Of a DNA stretch of 64,000 nt, positions 27,220 through 39,905 are shown piece by piece. Each line of letters starts with the position of its first letter. Position 1 is the stretch's first letter. Origin of the DNA: Prosapia bicincta (taxonomy: Eukaryota; Arthropoda; Insecta; Hemiptera; Cercopidae); contig JBAIZL010000001.1 in assembly GCA_036971475.1 (NCBI GenBank), positions 100,397,350 through 100,461,349 of the forward strand. Reading direction: 5' to 3'. The notes beneath the pieces are model-generated. The model was not told the origin of the DNA and did no database searches. It saw only the letters and a program-made list of their open reading frames with translations. Position numbers and translations under genes: made by a program.

Positions 27220-29270
27220 AAAAGAGAATCTAATTTAATTATAGGCTGCACATTTATTTAGTACCATAGCTTTCTGCCACTCTAAGCATTGTCATATTAA
27301 ATCTCGTCGACGAGTTTCGGAGAACCTAGATCACTAAAAACTTCCTAAGTTTTTACTTACTTCCTAAGTAATTTTAAATTTCTGCTGCATTACAGGAAAT
27401 ATTATTATATTAATTACCATAATTTTCCGCTTTCATATCATTACCAAATTTCATACAGTCCATGTGATTTGAAGAGCCTGTTTAGTCAGAATTGTCATTG
27501 AACTTGAATTACGTAGAATTATTTGTGGAATTTTTTAAAGTTACGTAGTAACTTTATAGAACACTTTAAGTTATGACTTATTGGGTTCTAGGAAACGCTT
27601 CGGCAAGAATTAATGTGACAATGCTAGGAATTGTAAAAAATTACGTTATTATGTTACTCAAGATAAACAAATTTCTTAACAATTTTTATAATATATAGTG
27701 AGTTTAAAAGCCGGGAAATGTCTAATTATAATTTGGGGGGATTTAATTGGTGCTTGCAAAACAAATTGAATTAATAATGTTAATAAATACAAACTCTTTG
27801 AATGTTATTTCTACAATATTTTTATACACAACACTTCGTTTTATTTAACTACCCACACCATGTCACAAGTCTGTGAACATACGGGTTTGGGGCCTTCTTG
27901 TGGTGTTACTTGCGTAAATAAAGTGAGAAGACAATCTGTTGCCGGGGAAAGTAATCTATCAAACCCGAAACTTTGACGCTTTGTTGAAGGCGAACGCATT
28001 CAAAGTTAATCGAGTTTATAAAGTTGGTAACACTGCTTCCGTTATGTCTCACTCAACGTATTTTGTACTCTACAAACATTTTAAACTCCTTTCATGTGGT
28101 ATCGTGAAGACTTCCTTAGTCCAGTGGTTTGTTTTGGAATTACTTTTAAGAAATAATATTTTGGATTATCTACACACACAATGTGACTGTGTTTTTTAAA
28201 TCGCTTTTATATATTTGTTATTATTTTTTATACGATTTTATCTATTGTTTTACATGTTTTTCTAATACACGAAAACTATCGGTTATGTTAGTCTGATGGT
28301 AGTGTGACGAGAGTGACAAAACTAAAAAGATAGTAGAATATTACAGATTACTGGTCCATGTTAACTCAACTATCGTGCTCTCTTGGGTTAAGTAGACAGG
28401 CCTAGGTTATAGTTAACTGCACTGGCGATGAGATCATTTCAGTTCTGACTACACTCTTTCCTTCTCGAGGGCGTTAAGACAAATTAATTCCTGGAAACAA
28501 TCTCCCTAAAAATACCCTCATATTTTCTTCCGTATCTATATTTTAGATAATTCAACCAAGATCTTCTCCACCTATCTGGTCTTTCTCTTTAGACCTTGTC
28601 TTGAGTTATGAGTCTAAGGATTTCATGTTTAACATTTCTGATTACATCATCGAGATATTGCAATTTTTTGATATGTATACAATTTTAATTTTTAGGTTTA
28701 TCAATTGTATTCAATACTGCCACATTAGTCATCCTCTAGGCCTAAAACAAACTCATGATGTGTATATTTAACAGCACATTTCAAAAGACCGTAATCTCTT
28801 CACAGTGTCTACCTTTAACTCCCAGGTTGAAGCATTCTTACATACAGCAATAGAGAAGCCTTCTTTCATACAGCAATAGAGAAGTCTTAACATTCCAACA
28901 CCTGCTCATTCAACTCCATTCTAATGGAAATATAATAAGGAACTGTTTCATCTTCTTAAAAAGCATTTTTACCTTATTAAAATCTAGTTTCGACTTTTTG
29001 TTCATTGCCAACTTTAGGACTAACAAAGATTCCGAGATATTTATAACGTTCGATTTAGTCACATTTATGTCTGTTGTTTTATACAGCTATTTACTGTATC
29101 TGTTTGTGACTTTTATATTTTTTAAAATAATTTCAAAAACATTTTTTATTTGTATCCTGTATATTATACATTCCCTGAAGGAAATCCCTAACAGGTTAAC
29201 ACTTACAAAAATGCGTCCATCTCGCTCTTAAGACGTTAATATTCTTCTCCTTTGTAACTCTTCTCTCTAT
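27220..29270. other. unassigned AT-rich DNA
   Basis: No gene supported. A 28-29 bp direct duplication (catacagcaatagagaag) occurs at about 28833 and 28868. Plus-strand frames at 27939 (86 codons) and 28998 (77 codons) show no domain I recognise. Confidence 0.4.
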
Positions 29271-29280
29271 TGTAATCAGT

Positions 29281-29750
29281 ATTGTAATGCAGTGGATCCC
29301 GTCTCACATGAGAATGCAGGGGGATGAGGCCGCAGATAAACTTACAAAGAAAGGGACAAAATTGTTAAAATAATTATCAAAAGTTCTATTACTGCAAGAG
29401 AGAATAAGAAGTATTAAAAGGTCTTACCAACAAGGTTTCAGAAATATGACGGAGGAAAGATTTAAAGACAGATCCTATAATGTGTTTGAGCTGTTTGAGG
29501 CGAAAAGAACACTTCTGAGAAAAACATCTGTTGCTAACTTCAGACAGGCCACAGGGCATGACTGTCTCGCCGGACATCTCAGCAGATGAAAATATTAGAA
29601 TCCAACAGATGCACAATATATGCATGCCAAACATCTGTTATGGACAAGAACCACCTTCTGGTGTGCAGTGGACTAGATATGGAAAGACAACAACGAAGCG
29701 ACTTACCTGGATTGTATTGGGAGGCAGGATCTCGAATGGCGTGACCCAAG
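29281..29750 (+). pseudogene. broken LINE RNase H / 3' end fossil
   Basis: The plus strand reads IVMQWIPSHMRMQGDEAADK at 29281-29340. This is the C-terminal RNase H signature of arthropod LINEs (W-I-P-S-H ... G-x-E-x-A-D). Further on, after frameshifts and stops, come FRQATGHDCLAGHL (about 29537-29580) and, near 29700-29745, LPGLYWEAGSRMA. Both are typical of the C-terminal tail of RNase H-bearing LINEs. The cysteine finger between them is eroded. This copy is unrelated in detail to the intact element at 53 kb, so at least two LINE lineages occur in the window. It cannot encode a working enzyme. Confidence 0.7.
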
Positions 29751-29759
29751 TGACATTCT

Positions 29760-30380
29760 TCTTCTTTGGATCGGTTTGATCTTCCGACCACGTTTAATCC
29801 AGGTGTAAAGGATCTTCTGTCCGCTATATTTCTTCAATTTCCCCAAGATAAATCATGTCAACACAAAATCTGTCTATTAACGTACCATATCTATTTATTA
29901 AAAGTAATTGAGGTATCGTTTCCCTTATTTATTTCAATCGAAGCCAATTTACTTTAGTAAGATTTTATTGCGGGATACACTGGATTGTAGTTCTATGTCT
30001 CACAAATCAATCAAAAAGTCTTCGTGTTCTTGTTGGCTTTTTGTTCTTGTTGGTGATATATTCTCTTTCCCCAGGTATGATTTTATTCTAAAATTATATG
30101 GTACATACACAGCTTAATTAATTTATTTGATTTTGTCATCTTTCATTATTACTACCAATGTTCAGATAAAATTGAACATAGATAGGCAAGCTTCAGAAAA
30201 AATCTGCTTATATAGAATTTCCCTAACTACTCAGATTTCGTGAGATGATTTATCAAATATCGAAATCTTGTTGCTGTTCATGACGAGCTGGTTGTTAATA
30301 GGTTATTAAACGTTTGCTATTACTTCTGACTAGACTTTTTGGTAACTAAAGGTTGTTAAATTGTTAACTTACACTTGGAG
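29760..30380. other. unassigned AT-rich DNA
   Basis: Short open frames only, no recognisable feature. Confidence 0.4.
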
Positions 30381-30387
30381 GAAACGT

Positions 30388-30409
30388 TTTCGTCTTACGT
30401 CTTCTTCAG
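30388..30409 (-). ncRNA. hammerhead-like motif, stem degraded
   Basis: On the minus strand: CTGAAGA, an extra A, GACGTAAGAC, then GAAAACG. One substitution from a pairing stem (GAC/GTC) would restore the same layout as the better copies. It probably marks the remnant of a transposon end. Confidence 0.25.
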
Positions 30410-30429
30410 ATGATGAACGCAAGACACGG

Positions 30430-32350
30430 TATATATACGTATAACTTATATATCAAATTCATACATTCTTTGATTTTTTATATTATTTAGGCCAGATTAA
30501 AAAAAAATCTTTTTGTTTCTAAATTAAATGGCAGCGTAAAAAATATTTAAAGTTTAAAAATAAATAGAAGCATTGAATACAATTTATATAAGAAGAGTAG
30601 AACAGGTTTTCTTTTTGTAGATCAATATATCCTTGAGTTGAACACTTTGAGACGAAGTGTGTTGCGCTACAACAGATAACAACAGAGTATTAAAGCTTTT
30701 GTTGAGCACCCATTCTCACTTAAACATGCATTTAAGGATACCCTCTGTAACCCTACAGATAGTAAACTAAGAAATGTACTTAATATGACATTTTCCATTT
30801 ATTTCGTCTTGAAAAATCATCTCGGGAACTTATTAGAATAATTTATTCACTATATAATGCGGACAGAAATAGTTTTTCGGGCTTTTCAATAACAAGCAGA
30901 AATAACATTTGATAAATAGTTTATTAAATGCTACATAAAATCATTATAGGAAAAACGCTATGCACTTTAGTTACTATTGAAAGCATGTCACTAGATAGGT
31001 TCAGTACACTGCTGTAGTTGTGCCTTTGGAAGGTAGGGCGGGGAATGTATTAAGTGCTGACGACACTGGGTAATGAAAAGTCCATTTTTTTCATAGAGCC
31101 GCTTGACAGTAAAATTTATTTTTAAGATAATTTACTCTATTGGGATTTTTGTTTTTTTATCATTTTTTTTTTGTAAAGATATGGTAAACATACAGAAATA
31201 ACACTGGGGATTCACAAAAAATGTTTTTAGGCTTTGAAGAGATCTCATAACACTCGTACAATCCGAGACATCTCCTTCTCGCTCATTATGTTTCATATAT
31301 ATTGGAGTTTCAGTATATGTATTCATTTAATTGGATCCTAAAGAATTTCGGTGCGTATGGCTGAGTAGAAATATCTCTCAACCAAACATCATCCAACTTG
31401 TGTTTTATTTTAACAGGATGACAAAAGTAATGAATAAATTAGGCGACATTTTATTTTTTTCTGCTTATTCACGCGGTTACCAAGGAGTTTATAACACGTT
31501 GTGACACGTGTTTTTAATCTTGTTACAACAAAATATAAATGTAATAAGCAAGCTCTGTATACCCGAGAACACTCCTAAAAACAAGTTATTAACATTTATA
31601 TTTACGAATCTTTATTACATTTATTAGTTCTTTTATTTAATTACTATAACGTTTGAGAGAGATATAATTTTTACATATATTTCGAACAGTGGAATTACAT
31701 TTTAAACAGGAAACATAGTGTTAGCTACATTGTATAGTTAGTGTTAACAATATTTTATGACATTGTGTTTTTTATCACCGTACGTATTTATCTAAAAATA
31801 TCCTGGCTCAGAAACGACCGTCAGATAACACCCGATATCTACACCCCTGCATTGTTCAGCCTATATTACCTTTAGCTCCATAGAATCGGTCGCACGGTTA
31901 CTAAGCCTAGCACCATGGTTACTGTCAGCCGGCTAAGCTCAGATTATGTGCCAATCTATAAAATTTACATATATCAGCTGCTAAACTCAGGATAATTCGG
32001 TTTTTGTAATCAATCAATAGGGAGGGGCGTCAGATGTATTGCCGAGACCAACCGCAGCTAGTAGGTAGTAAATATTCATTATTCTGTTCTCCTGGAACTG
32101 AAGTTTACTCATTTTTCTATTTATTTTTTAGAACTATTTTGAAAAGGATATTATTGCGGGTCTGTTTCGATTTCTATGACGTTGAATCTTCTGTTCTGAA
32201 CGTACATTTTAATAAATGACCTACAATTTTAAATTAATGGTGTGGTGATCAAAATTGTATAAATATTTTTAATTACAAATTTTTTATGTAAATAATTAAT
32301 GACTATCACGATATTATATATATATATATAATAATTGCACCACTAAGTGC
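30430..32350. other. unassigned AT-rich DNA
   Basis: No gene or repeat boundary supported. A short (TA)n occurs at about 32319-32331, followed by an inverted pair (attgcaccactaagtgcaat, 32334-32353). Confidence 0.4.
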
Positions 32351-32359
32351 AATTATTTT

Positions 32360-32822
32360 TACCTTATGTGATGAGGCACCTTTCTGTCACTTGACCATTG
32401 TCGAATCATTGAATTAATTTTCTCTATTTTTCTGGTGTCATTCGGTCCGTGATGTTGGTATTTGTTGACGTCGTATATGTTTCGTCTTGTGCAGCGTGCA
32501 TGATGTTTTTGAAAAGTACGTCGCCTGCATATGTTGTCTGTTGGTTCAATAAATTGTTGTGTATGTTTTTATAGATGTGGTATTTTTCTAGTAAGTTTAG
32601 TTTTATTGGGTTATCATTTATTTCAAGTGTGGTTATGTTATTTTCATAACTCGTATTTCATGTTCATGTGATATTACCTGTTCTGCTACATTTCATGCTT
32701 TTTTAATTTTAGTTTGAATGCTCTGTAATGTTATGCAAATCTTATTTTAAATGACCTGTTTGTTTTTCCCATGTAAAATTCTTTGCAGTGGTGGAATAAT
32801 TGTTTGCAATTAAGAATAACAA
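32360..32822 (-). pseudogene. Penelope-like element fossil, GIY-YIG endonuclease end
   Basis: The minus strand reads FHHCKEFYMGKTNRSFKIRF from about 32820 downward. This is a GIY-YIG endonuclease of the Penelope type (family pattern K-F-Y-I-G-Q-T-G-R-S-F-K-T-R-F; the Gly before Lys/Gln and the Arg are kept). After stops and a frameshift come PIKLNLLEKYHIYKNIHNN and LLNQQTTYAGDVLFKN, matching the family's C-terminal tail (L-E-K-Y-x-I-Y ... L-N-E-Q). The reverse transcriptase part is missing upstream, where an (AT)n tract begins at 32836. The copy is heavily decayed and dead. Confidence 0.7.
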
Positions 32823-32835
32823 CTTTATATAAGTT

Positions 32836-32862
32836 ACATATATATATATATATATATATATA
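32836..32862. repeat. short (AT)n microsatellite
   Basis: About 27 bases of TA dinucleotides next to the truncated end of the Penelope fossil. Confidence 0.9.
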
Positions 32863-32869
32863 AAGCTGT

Positions 32870-33550
32870 TGCAAAATACATAATTCCTTAACAAAAATAT
32901 TCACCTACTACAAATAGTATTGATAGTACGTTGTTACAAATATGCTGTCCCTATCTGTTATACGCTACATTTTGAGTTTGTAAGTAGTTTTACTGTACCT
33001 CTGATACAGTAGCCGATGTAACGAGTCGGTCGCCTTGATAAATATTATGCAGTGTTTGACTCAATATAAAATTTTAATTTGGAAGATATAGTAGCAAAGT
33101 TCAATCGGTGTATTTTTTATCTTGTCCAGCGTAATTATTTTCCGTTACTAACTAGATTGTAGGCACGACCTCTAAGTGCCTTGTCTAACAGACGATTATA
33201 AGCTCTTCTCAAGGAAATTGTCTTTAATCCTTTACGAGAACTGGATGTATCAGGATGCCATGTATAATATTATTGTAACAAGGGTGCGATCATAAGTGAT
33301 ATTATATTTTCCTTCTGTGATTAAGGCGGAGAGTAGACATGAAACATACTTGTAGGATGGCATCACTGAGATTGGGTTAGGTTATGTTAGGACTTATTCT
33401 TTATGGAATCCATAGACTTGTGCACACGTACCTTTAAAAGTCAAGTTTTACAGTTCGTCTTTTACATGGTGTGAAGGAAATCATTTTAACTTCATCTTTT
33501 CAATAATAAATACTTAAAAACCACAAACTTTCTTTATTTTACCCGTATGT
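32870..33550. other. unassigned DNA
   Basis: No gene supported. A ttaggtta/ttagga patch at 33373-33392 is TTAGG-like but too short to call. Confidence 0.4.
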
Positions 33551-33553
33551 ACA

Positions 33554-33580
33554 TTTCAGTTACCAAGTAACCATCCTCAG
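33554..33580 (-). ncRNA. hammerhead-like motif with intact stem
   Basis: On the minus strand: CTGAGGA, one unpaired T, then stem GGTTAC / GTAACT (six pairs counting one G-T) with loop TTG, then GAAA. AAAATAAAG lies about 25 bases further on, where a poly(A) signal would be expected in a retroelement tail. Whether a cleavage-competent stem III and site exist is not clear. Confidence 0.4.
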
Positions 33581-33599
33581 AGGGATAACGTATAAAGAC

Positions 33600-34130
33600 T
33601 TCATCTTTTCAATCGCTATATGTAGCCCGTAGTAAGGTTTTTATTCTCTGTGTAAGTAGGTGGTTTTCAAGGAAGCGTCCCCTTCTCACTAGTTATATCA
33701 ACCTGCCATCCCCTAGTATCTCCTAGAAGGGGAACATATTCCTAAATTAGTCTTTTATTTTAAACATCATTTTTACAATATTTTATGCTATGAATAGCAC
33801 GCGGAAATGTTTTTATTCTCTGTGTAAGTAGGTGGTCTTCAAGGAAGCGTCCCCTTCTCACTAGTTATATCAACCTGCCATCCCCTAGTATCTCCTAGAA
33901 GGGGAACATATTCCTACCTTAGTCTTATATTTTAAACATTTTTACAAATTTTCATCGCTATGAACAGCATGCGGAAACGTTTTTATTCCTTAGGCAAGTA
34001 GCTGATCATCAAGATATCGTCCCTTCCACACTAGCTATATTTTCCTGCCATCTCCTAGTGGCTCCTAGAGGACAAACATACTCATACCTTCTTCATGTCT
34101 TTTCAATATCATCTTTTCTAATTTTCCCTC
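33600..34130. repeat. three-copy tandem repeat, unit about 171 bp
   Basis: Units anchored on gtttttattctctgtgtaag start near 33637, 33809 and 33979 (spacings 172 and 170). The first two are nearly identical and the third is diverged. The unit is pyrimidine-rich and includes cctgccatcccctagtatct. Confidence 0.9.
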
Positions 34131-34139
34131 ATTGGTGTA

Positions 34140-36000
34140 GCACGTAGTCACGTTCCTACCCCCTCCCCCGGGTAGAAATATAGAATATTACTTAGAAACT
34201 CCGTCCCAGCCCTCGTCTTCATATTGGTCCAGATAATCACGTATATCTTAATATAGCTCACTATGACTATTTCTTTCTTATTTTATCGCCTGAAGACATA
34301 TGTACGAGAAGGTTTAAATAGGAGGTTGTTTATTCAAAATTTAACTCAAATTTCACCAGGTTTAAACCGAAGAGAAATTTTCGTTGTCCGAGCGCTAAAC
34401 AGAAGAATGGAAATATATTTAAGCAAAGTAACAAACGCCTCTTACTCTGAAATAGGTTTATTGACGATTACCTACTAATATCTGATGGCCAATAGCCTAC
34501 AAATATAGATATCCTGTAATTTTCCGATAGTTTCCTGATTATAAGGCTAGTCTAAAATATTGATTTGTATAAGGGTTCATTTTAAATTTGTTTGCTAGAT
34601 TGGTTGAATGCGGTTTTGTTTTGAACTTTATAACCGATCTCTCCATCAGCCTACAGATTTGGTTCCTCCTTTTTTATGGCAAGAGCCCCCAACCCTAATT
34701 ACCCGTATTTGCACAGTCGCTCTTCTCGTTCACAATCAGTGATCTCGATGCTTCTCCATGACGGCGAAATCGGATTTAGACATAAAGGCCGCAAATCCAT
34801 CTATCTCGAATATTTCCATGCATTGTACCTATCTATGCATTATTACTGAAGTAAGTAGTCTAGTGATTTTAGCAATTAATTCATAGTCATTCATGAAGCT
34901 GCGTAGAAATCATGTCAAGTTTTTTTAAAAAAATAACCTAATATTAAAATTTAAAATTAATATAAATTTTGTAGTGTTTATTTTATTTCTGGTAAAATAC
35001 ATTCACCTCCTCTCCAGTAATAACATGTTTAAATAAATAACCAAACCACTTAACTCCACTCCAGTTTTTGTCAACACGAAATGACATTTATTTAATAAAG
35101 TGTTTGTTTTTTCAATGTATTTGTCAAATAAATGTTAAAACAGTCGTGAACGTTATGACAATAGCTAAACGTCAAATATTTACACGTGCATTTTGTAAAT
35201 TAAAGACAGTTTTAATCAAATTTGTATTTTTCATTTTGATAGAATGTAAATGTATGTGCAAATATGCAAAACAATTAATTAAACACAATTCAATAGATTT
35301 GATCCATAACAAAATAATACGATTGTGATATTTTTGGTACTTTACATTTGAGTGAGATCGGGGAGAATTTTAATTTTAAAATTTTTTTTAGAAACAAGTC
35401 ATGCATATTACTTATATTTCAAGCAAATTATATATTTGTTTATTACGGTTCAAGAGGACTCCTGATTAATTTTAGACTACTTTTGGATCAATGGTTAATA
35501 AAGAGATAAAGTAAGCTTTCTATTACGAAAAATTTTTTTTAGTGTCCTGGAGCTGTTTTTTTAAGCGCTTTCAATTCTCCATTTGTGATTTAGATCTTAT
35601 TCCATAGAGTTTAACGCATCTGTTAAAACAATATTATATCAAATAAACATCTACATAGGTGTCATGACAGTATTATTGTTCATGTTTATAATTATATATT
35701 CTGTTTTTATTACGATTAGGAAACATTCTCATTGACACATTTTATTTTGCATTAGGTCTAATGTCGACAAATATGAATGTTAATAATTTTTTTAAAATCC
35801 TGTCGGGAATACAAATTGTTACAATCTTATTATTGTTAAACATTGTTGGAATAATTAGTGAATTTCTAATTCTCATCTCTTATGGAATATTTTATAAATA
35901 TCATATTATTTTAACATGTTTAAATAGATATCTTAGAATTTAGTTTTAAAAACAATGAAACAATTTTATTGGTGCCGTTGAACCAGACCGCTAAATAAAT
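34140..36000. other. unassigned AT-rich DNA
   Basis: Open frames of 60-86 codons at 34263, 35068 and 35761 show no recognisable domain and have the composition of the surrounding DNA. Confidence 0.4.
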
Positions 36001-36017
36001 ATTCAGTGTAGATCGAA

Positions 36018-36433
36018 TGCGCTCGGAATAGTTGCATTTTGTGTGTGATTTCCTTGACCCTAACGTTCTAATACACTCCTGAGTTCGGGAACCATATTGG
36101 TTACCGCACTATAACCTTGTATATACTGTCTTACTAAGCAGCGTCTAAATCTCTCCAACCATTCCATGCTTTCTCTTCTCGCGTACGCTCGGAATAGTTG
36201 CACTTTGAGTGTGATTTCCTTGTCCCTAACGTTCTAATACACTCCTGAGTTCGGGAACCATATTGGTTACCGCACTATAACCTTGTATATACTGTCTTAC
36301 TAAGCAGCGTCTAAATCTCTCCAACCATTCCATGCTTTCTCTTCTCGCGTACGCTCGGAATAGTTGCACTTTGAGTGTGATTTCCTTGACCCTAACGTTC
36401 TAATACACTCCTGAGTTCGGGAACCATATTGTC
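36018..36433. repeat. 166 bp tandem repeat, 2.5 copies
   Basis: Units anchored on cgctcggaatagttgca begin near 36020, 36186 and 36352 (period 166). The third is cut at about 36433. Copies are almost identical, so the duplication is recent. Confidence 0.95.
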
Positions 36434-39400
36434 TCTAGCAGTATCCCATTTCCTACACAGGTTTGCAACGAGAAAATGCATGACATGGCTTCAATAGATG
36501 AGACGTTATATATTATTCCAGAAGAAAAGACATGTGTGTCCCTAGACAAATGTATTAGGGAGTGGTAGTATGAATTGGATTGGTAATCCTATTAGAAACC
36601 CTCCTCGACGTAATCCACTTCCCATATCATTGAAAGCAATTTATGTGTCTTGCATTAAAGACCATTAGGTACTATAACCTTGAGCAATTGCCACATTACT
36701 TACATTATCTACTTCAGCCACATCCTATATTAAATATAGTATTATTAATATTAATAACAACATATTCAGTTGTTGTTAAAGATGGATTCAATAGATAGTT
36801 ACTATTTTGCACTTTATCTATCTCTTTATTTCATATTTCATTTCTAAGGTCTCTTTACGTTCAACTGTTCTTCTTTGTCTTCTATCTTTTCAGTCACCAA
36901 GGCAACTGACGTATTCGGGAAATATAGATCTAGGCGACAATAACCCGTATGTGTTTTATCTCTTAAAATATGAAACTTGTAAAGCAATTGCAACTAGTTT
37001 AACCAATAAGAGTCTTTTCTTGTTGATTTAGGTGATTGCCATGTTATAATTGGAAGTTTCTTTAGCAGGTATTGAAATGCAAGAACGGTAGCGTCTATTT
37101 TAAAAAGCTTCTTGAAAATGTTATATCCAGACATTGACGCATTAAATACTTATTTAGTTCAATTGTAAAACTAACCGTATCTGAAAGCATCCCCTGATGT
37201 AGGATTGTATTAAAAGTTGTTAATCTGTAAAATCCAACTCGAAGTTAAAGGTAATGAGTTTTTTAAAAACTGTTATCCTTGTACTTCATGCAGCTTAGTG
37301 TAGTTTTATGTAATTCTATTTTGTTTTGTTTTTGTGTTATTATTAGTGCTAAAGGGATTATAGTAATTCTCTTGTACATAGAGGTTTTTGTTATGTTTTG
37401 CTTTTCTGTATCAAGACGTTATAATTACATGAGCACAACGTTCTTATAGATATGTCTGCGGGTTATCCCAAACTACCACCTATCGTGCTTCAACAAAACA
37501 AAATTTATTAGACCATTTAAACCTCGAGACCAACAACTCTACCAAACATATCAATAATAGTATCCAACCAATAATTATATTTCTTAATTTTTTTAATTAT
37601 AAACAAAAGTATTGTACTCTGCTGTAGCTACGACTTTGTAAGGGTTCAGGGAGCCATCATATCTAAATATTTGTCCAACTTGTGAAGCCATTAGATAAAC
37701 CTTTACCACTTACACAATTATTACAAAACCATATCAAAAGAAGCACAACCGCATTCAGTGAAGATGAATAATATTGGGAATACATGTACGTCAAATATTG
37801 TAAAGGTAGATGTAGTAAGAGCCCTGAACCTCATGATAAGTCCATTGAGGACTTGAAGCTGCAATTCACTCAACAAATTTACTTATGAATAACTCCCTTA
37901 TTTACGAATCAGGTATTTGTCGATGTTGGAAAAAATATATTATACGGATCCTCTACCATCTTTTCCTTTTCCTCTTTTCCCTTCTAAGCAAATTATCTCT
38001 GACAGAATGACTTTTTCTTACGTTTAGGTTACATTTACTTTGCTGTATGTCAATAATAAAAAAGGGTTATGAGAATATTATGTTTTAGTTTTAACATCTA
38101 TTTTCTTAATATTTCTCTCTCATTCATATATTTTATTTTATTATTTTTTTTTGAACCTAATACATACCCTAAATATTTGGTTAAATATATCTTGAATCGA
38201 AATTCTATTTATATCTGGACACCAGAATAAATTATCAGGGAAATCATCTGCAGGAATTATGAGTTAGGATGGAGCAAGACAGCTATTTTCACCCGAAAAA
38301 TTGGACTTTAGTTTTAGTCTGAGTTTAATTTTAGTTTCAACTTACTTTTAGTTTTTAGAGTTATCTGTTTGTCGATGCTAACCTCATTTGCGTTTTCACC
38401 ACTAAAATAAAAACCATTAATACCTACCGTTAAAGTCTAGATAAATAAAACACCATACCATTTGTGAAGGACAATTTTTATTATTTCAAACAATTTTTCT
38501 ATAAAGTGTATACACTGCTCAAACAAGTAGAATAAACGGATATTACGTGTTAAATGTATACGTACTGTCGAGAAAATGGAATTAATGTTTGTTTTCCTTT
38601 ATTTGAAGGGAAAACAATTTTTCGAAGCAATTAATTTGTTGCTGTTTAGAAAATGGCACAGTTGGTCAGTGTTTAAAGTAAACTTAATTGAAATAAGTTA
38701 AATACAAAACGAGTTGTTTGCTTGTGTCATCAAAATGTTACAGTCGAACTAACATTAGAAAGGTAATTGAAAGCCAACAGGTTGGGGCAGCTTGCGGCGT
38801 TGTTGCCACATCGTCAAAGCGTATGACTGGGGATGAATAACATGGCGACTCTGTCCAGAATTAATGGGAATCATGAAACCATATTTGACGAAAAAGATAA
38901 TTATTACTTTATTTCGTTCTTGGGTAGTAAAGTTCTTTTGAAAATTTTATTTTACTATAGTTTGTGAAAAATCTACTTAAATAACACTACATCACATTTG
39001 CAAATTTTTTCGTCGCTAAACATTTTTGTAATTTCTGTAATTTGAGAAAAACATGATCTATAGTAAGACGTATTTTACTGTTCTCAGCACATTTTTTTGA
39101 ACACTTCATACCACCGTTTGTGTTGTTTCTAAAATGTATTTGTTTTACAAACGGTCAAATCGGAGATAGTTTTACAAAACCTTCATCTTCCTTTGCATAC
39201 AATGATGAAAACATGAAAACTTTAACGTATGGAACAGCTATACTGCTAAGTTTAGTGTTACTCAGGTGTAATATTCAAGTGCTAAATAATCGGGTAGTCA
39301 TTACACCCTTGGAAAACAGGAAATGGAAACAATGGAAAAGCCAACAAACGAGCCTACTACTGGAACCTCTGAAGTGTCACCATCAACATTCATGTAATTA

Positions 39401-39838
39401 TATTCTTCAGTATGGTCAGTCTATCTACTTCTTTTATCACTGTTCCTTTCCTCAGAAAAATATTTAAGATTGTCTTTTTCCAGTCCCTCAGCCTGCCTCT
39501 AAGTACACCTTAGTTATCGCAACTGCACTCATTTCCTAACCCCTATCTAATTTCTTCCTCACTATCCCACTTTGATATTTATAAACCTAATAAGAACGCA
39601 ATAATAGGAAAAACCATGGAAAATGCGTTTGACTCAACAACTAGACCAGGGATGGTCGCATGGTGTACCATTGTACCCCAAAATTTTACACACAAAAGAT
39701 AATTTATTTTTAATAGACGACTGAAACTGAACTGACCAATCCAGGGAAAGTGTGAAAGAAAGACTGTGCCACTCAAGGTCATTCGCACTCCCATGTGTTA
39801 ATGGCAAACATATAAGTACAACACTGCGACTACTGCAG
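36434..39838. other. unassigned AT-rich DNA
   Basis: More than 3 kb with no supportable gene. The longest open frame (39120-39467, 115 codons, plus) has no domain I recognise. A second frame across the same DNA ends METMEKPTNEPTTGTSEV and stops at about 39395, but no splice acceptor or homology supports an exon. Confidence 0.4.
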
Positions 39839-39839
39839 T

Positions 39840-39905
39840 GCTAATCATCTTTAGAGAGATGTTATCACAATTTGTGGTACAGTTCTCTATAGATGATTGG
39901 TTAGC
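39840..39905. repeat. short inverted repeat (hairpin)
   Basis: gctaatcatctttagagaga and the inverted partner ctctatagatgattggttagc form a stem of about 18-20 bp around a loop of about 24 bases. It could be a relic of a small foldback element. No function is visible. Confidence 0.5.

Noticed and set aside
39120..39467. 115-codon frame, or the overlapping METMEKPTNEPTTGTSEV end, as an exon
   Set aside because: No convincing splice acceptor, no homology I recognise, and the two frames compete for the same DNA.
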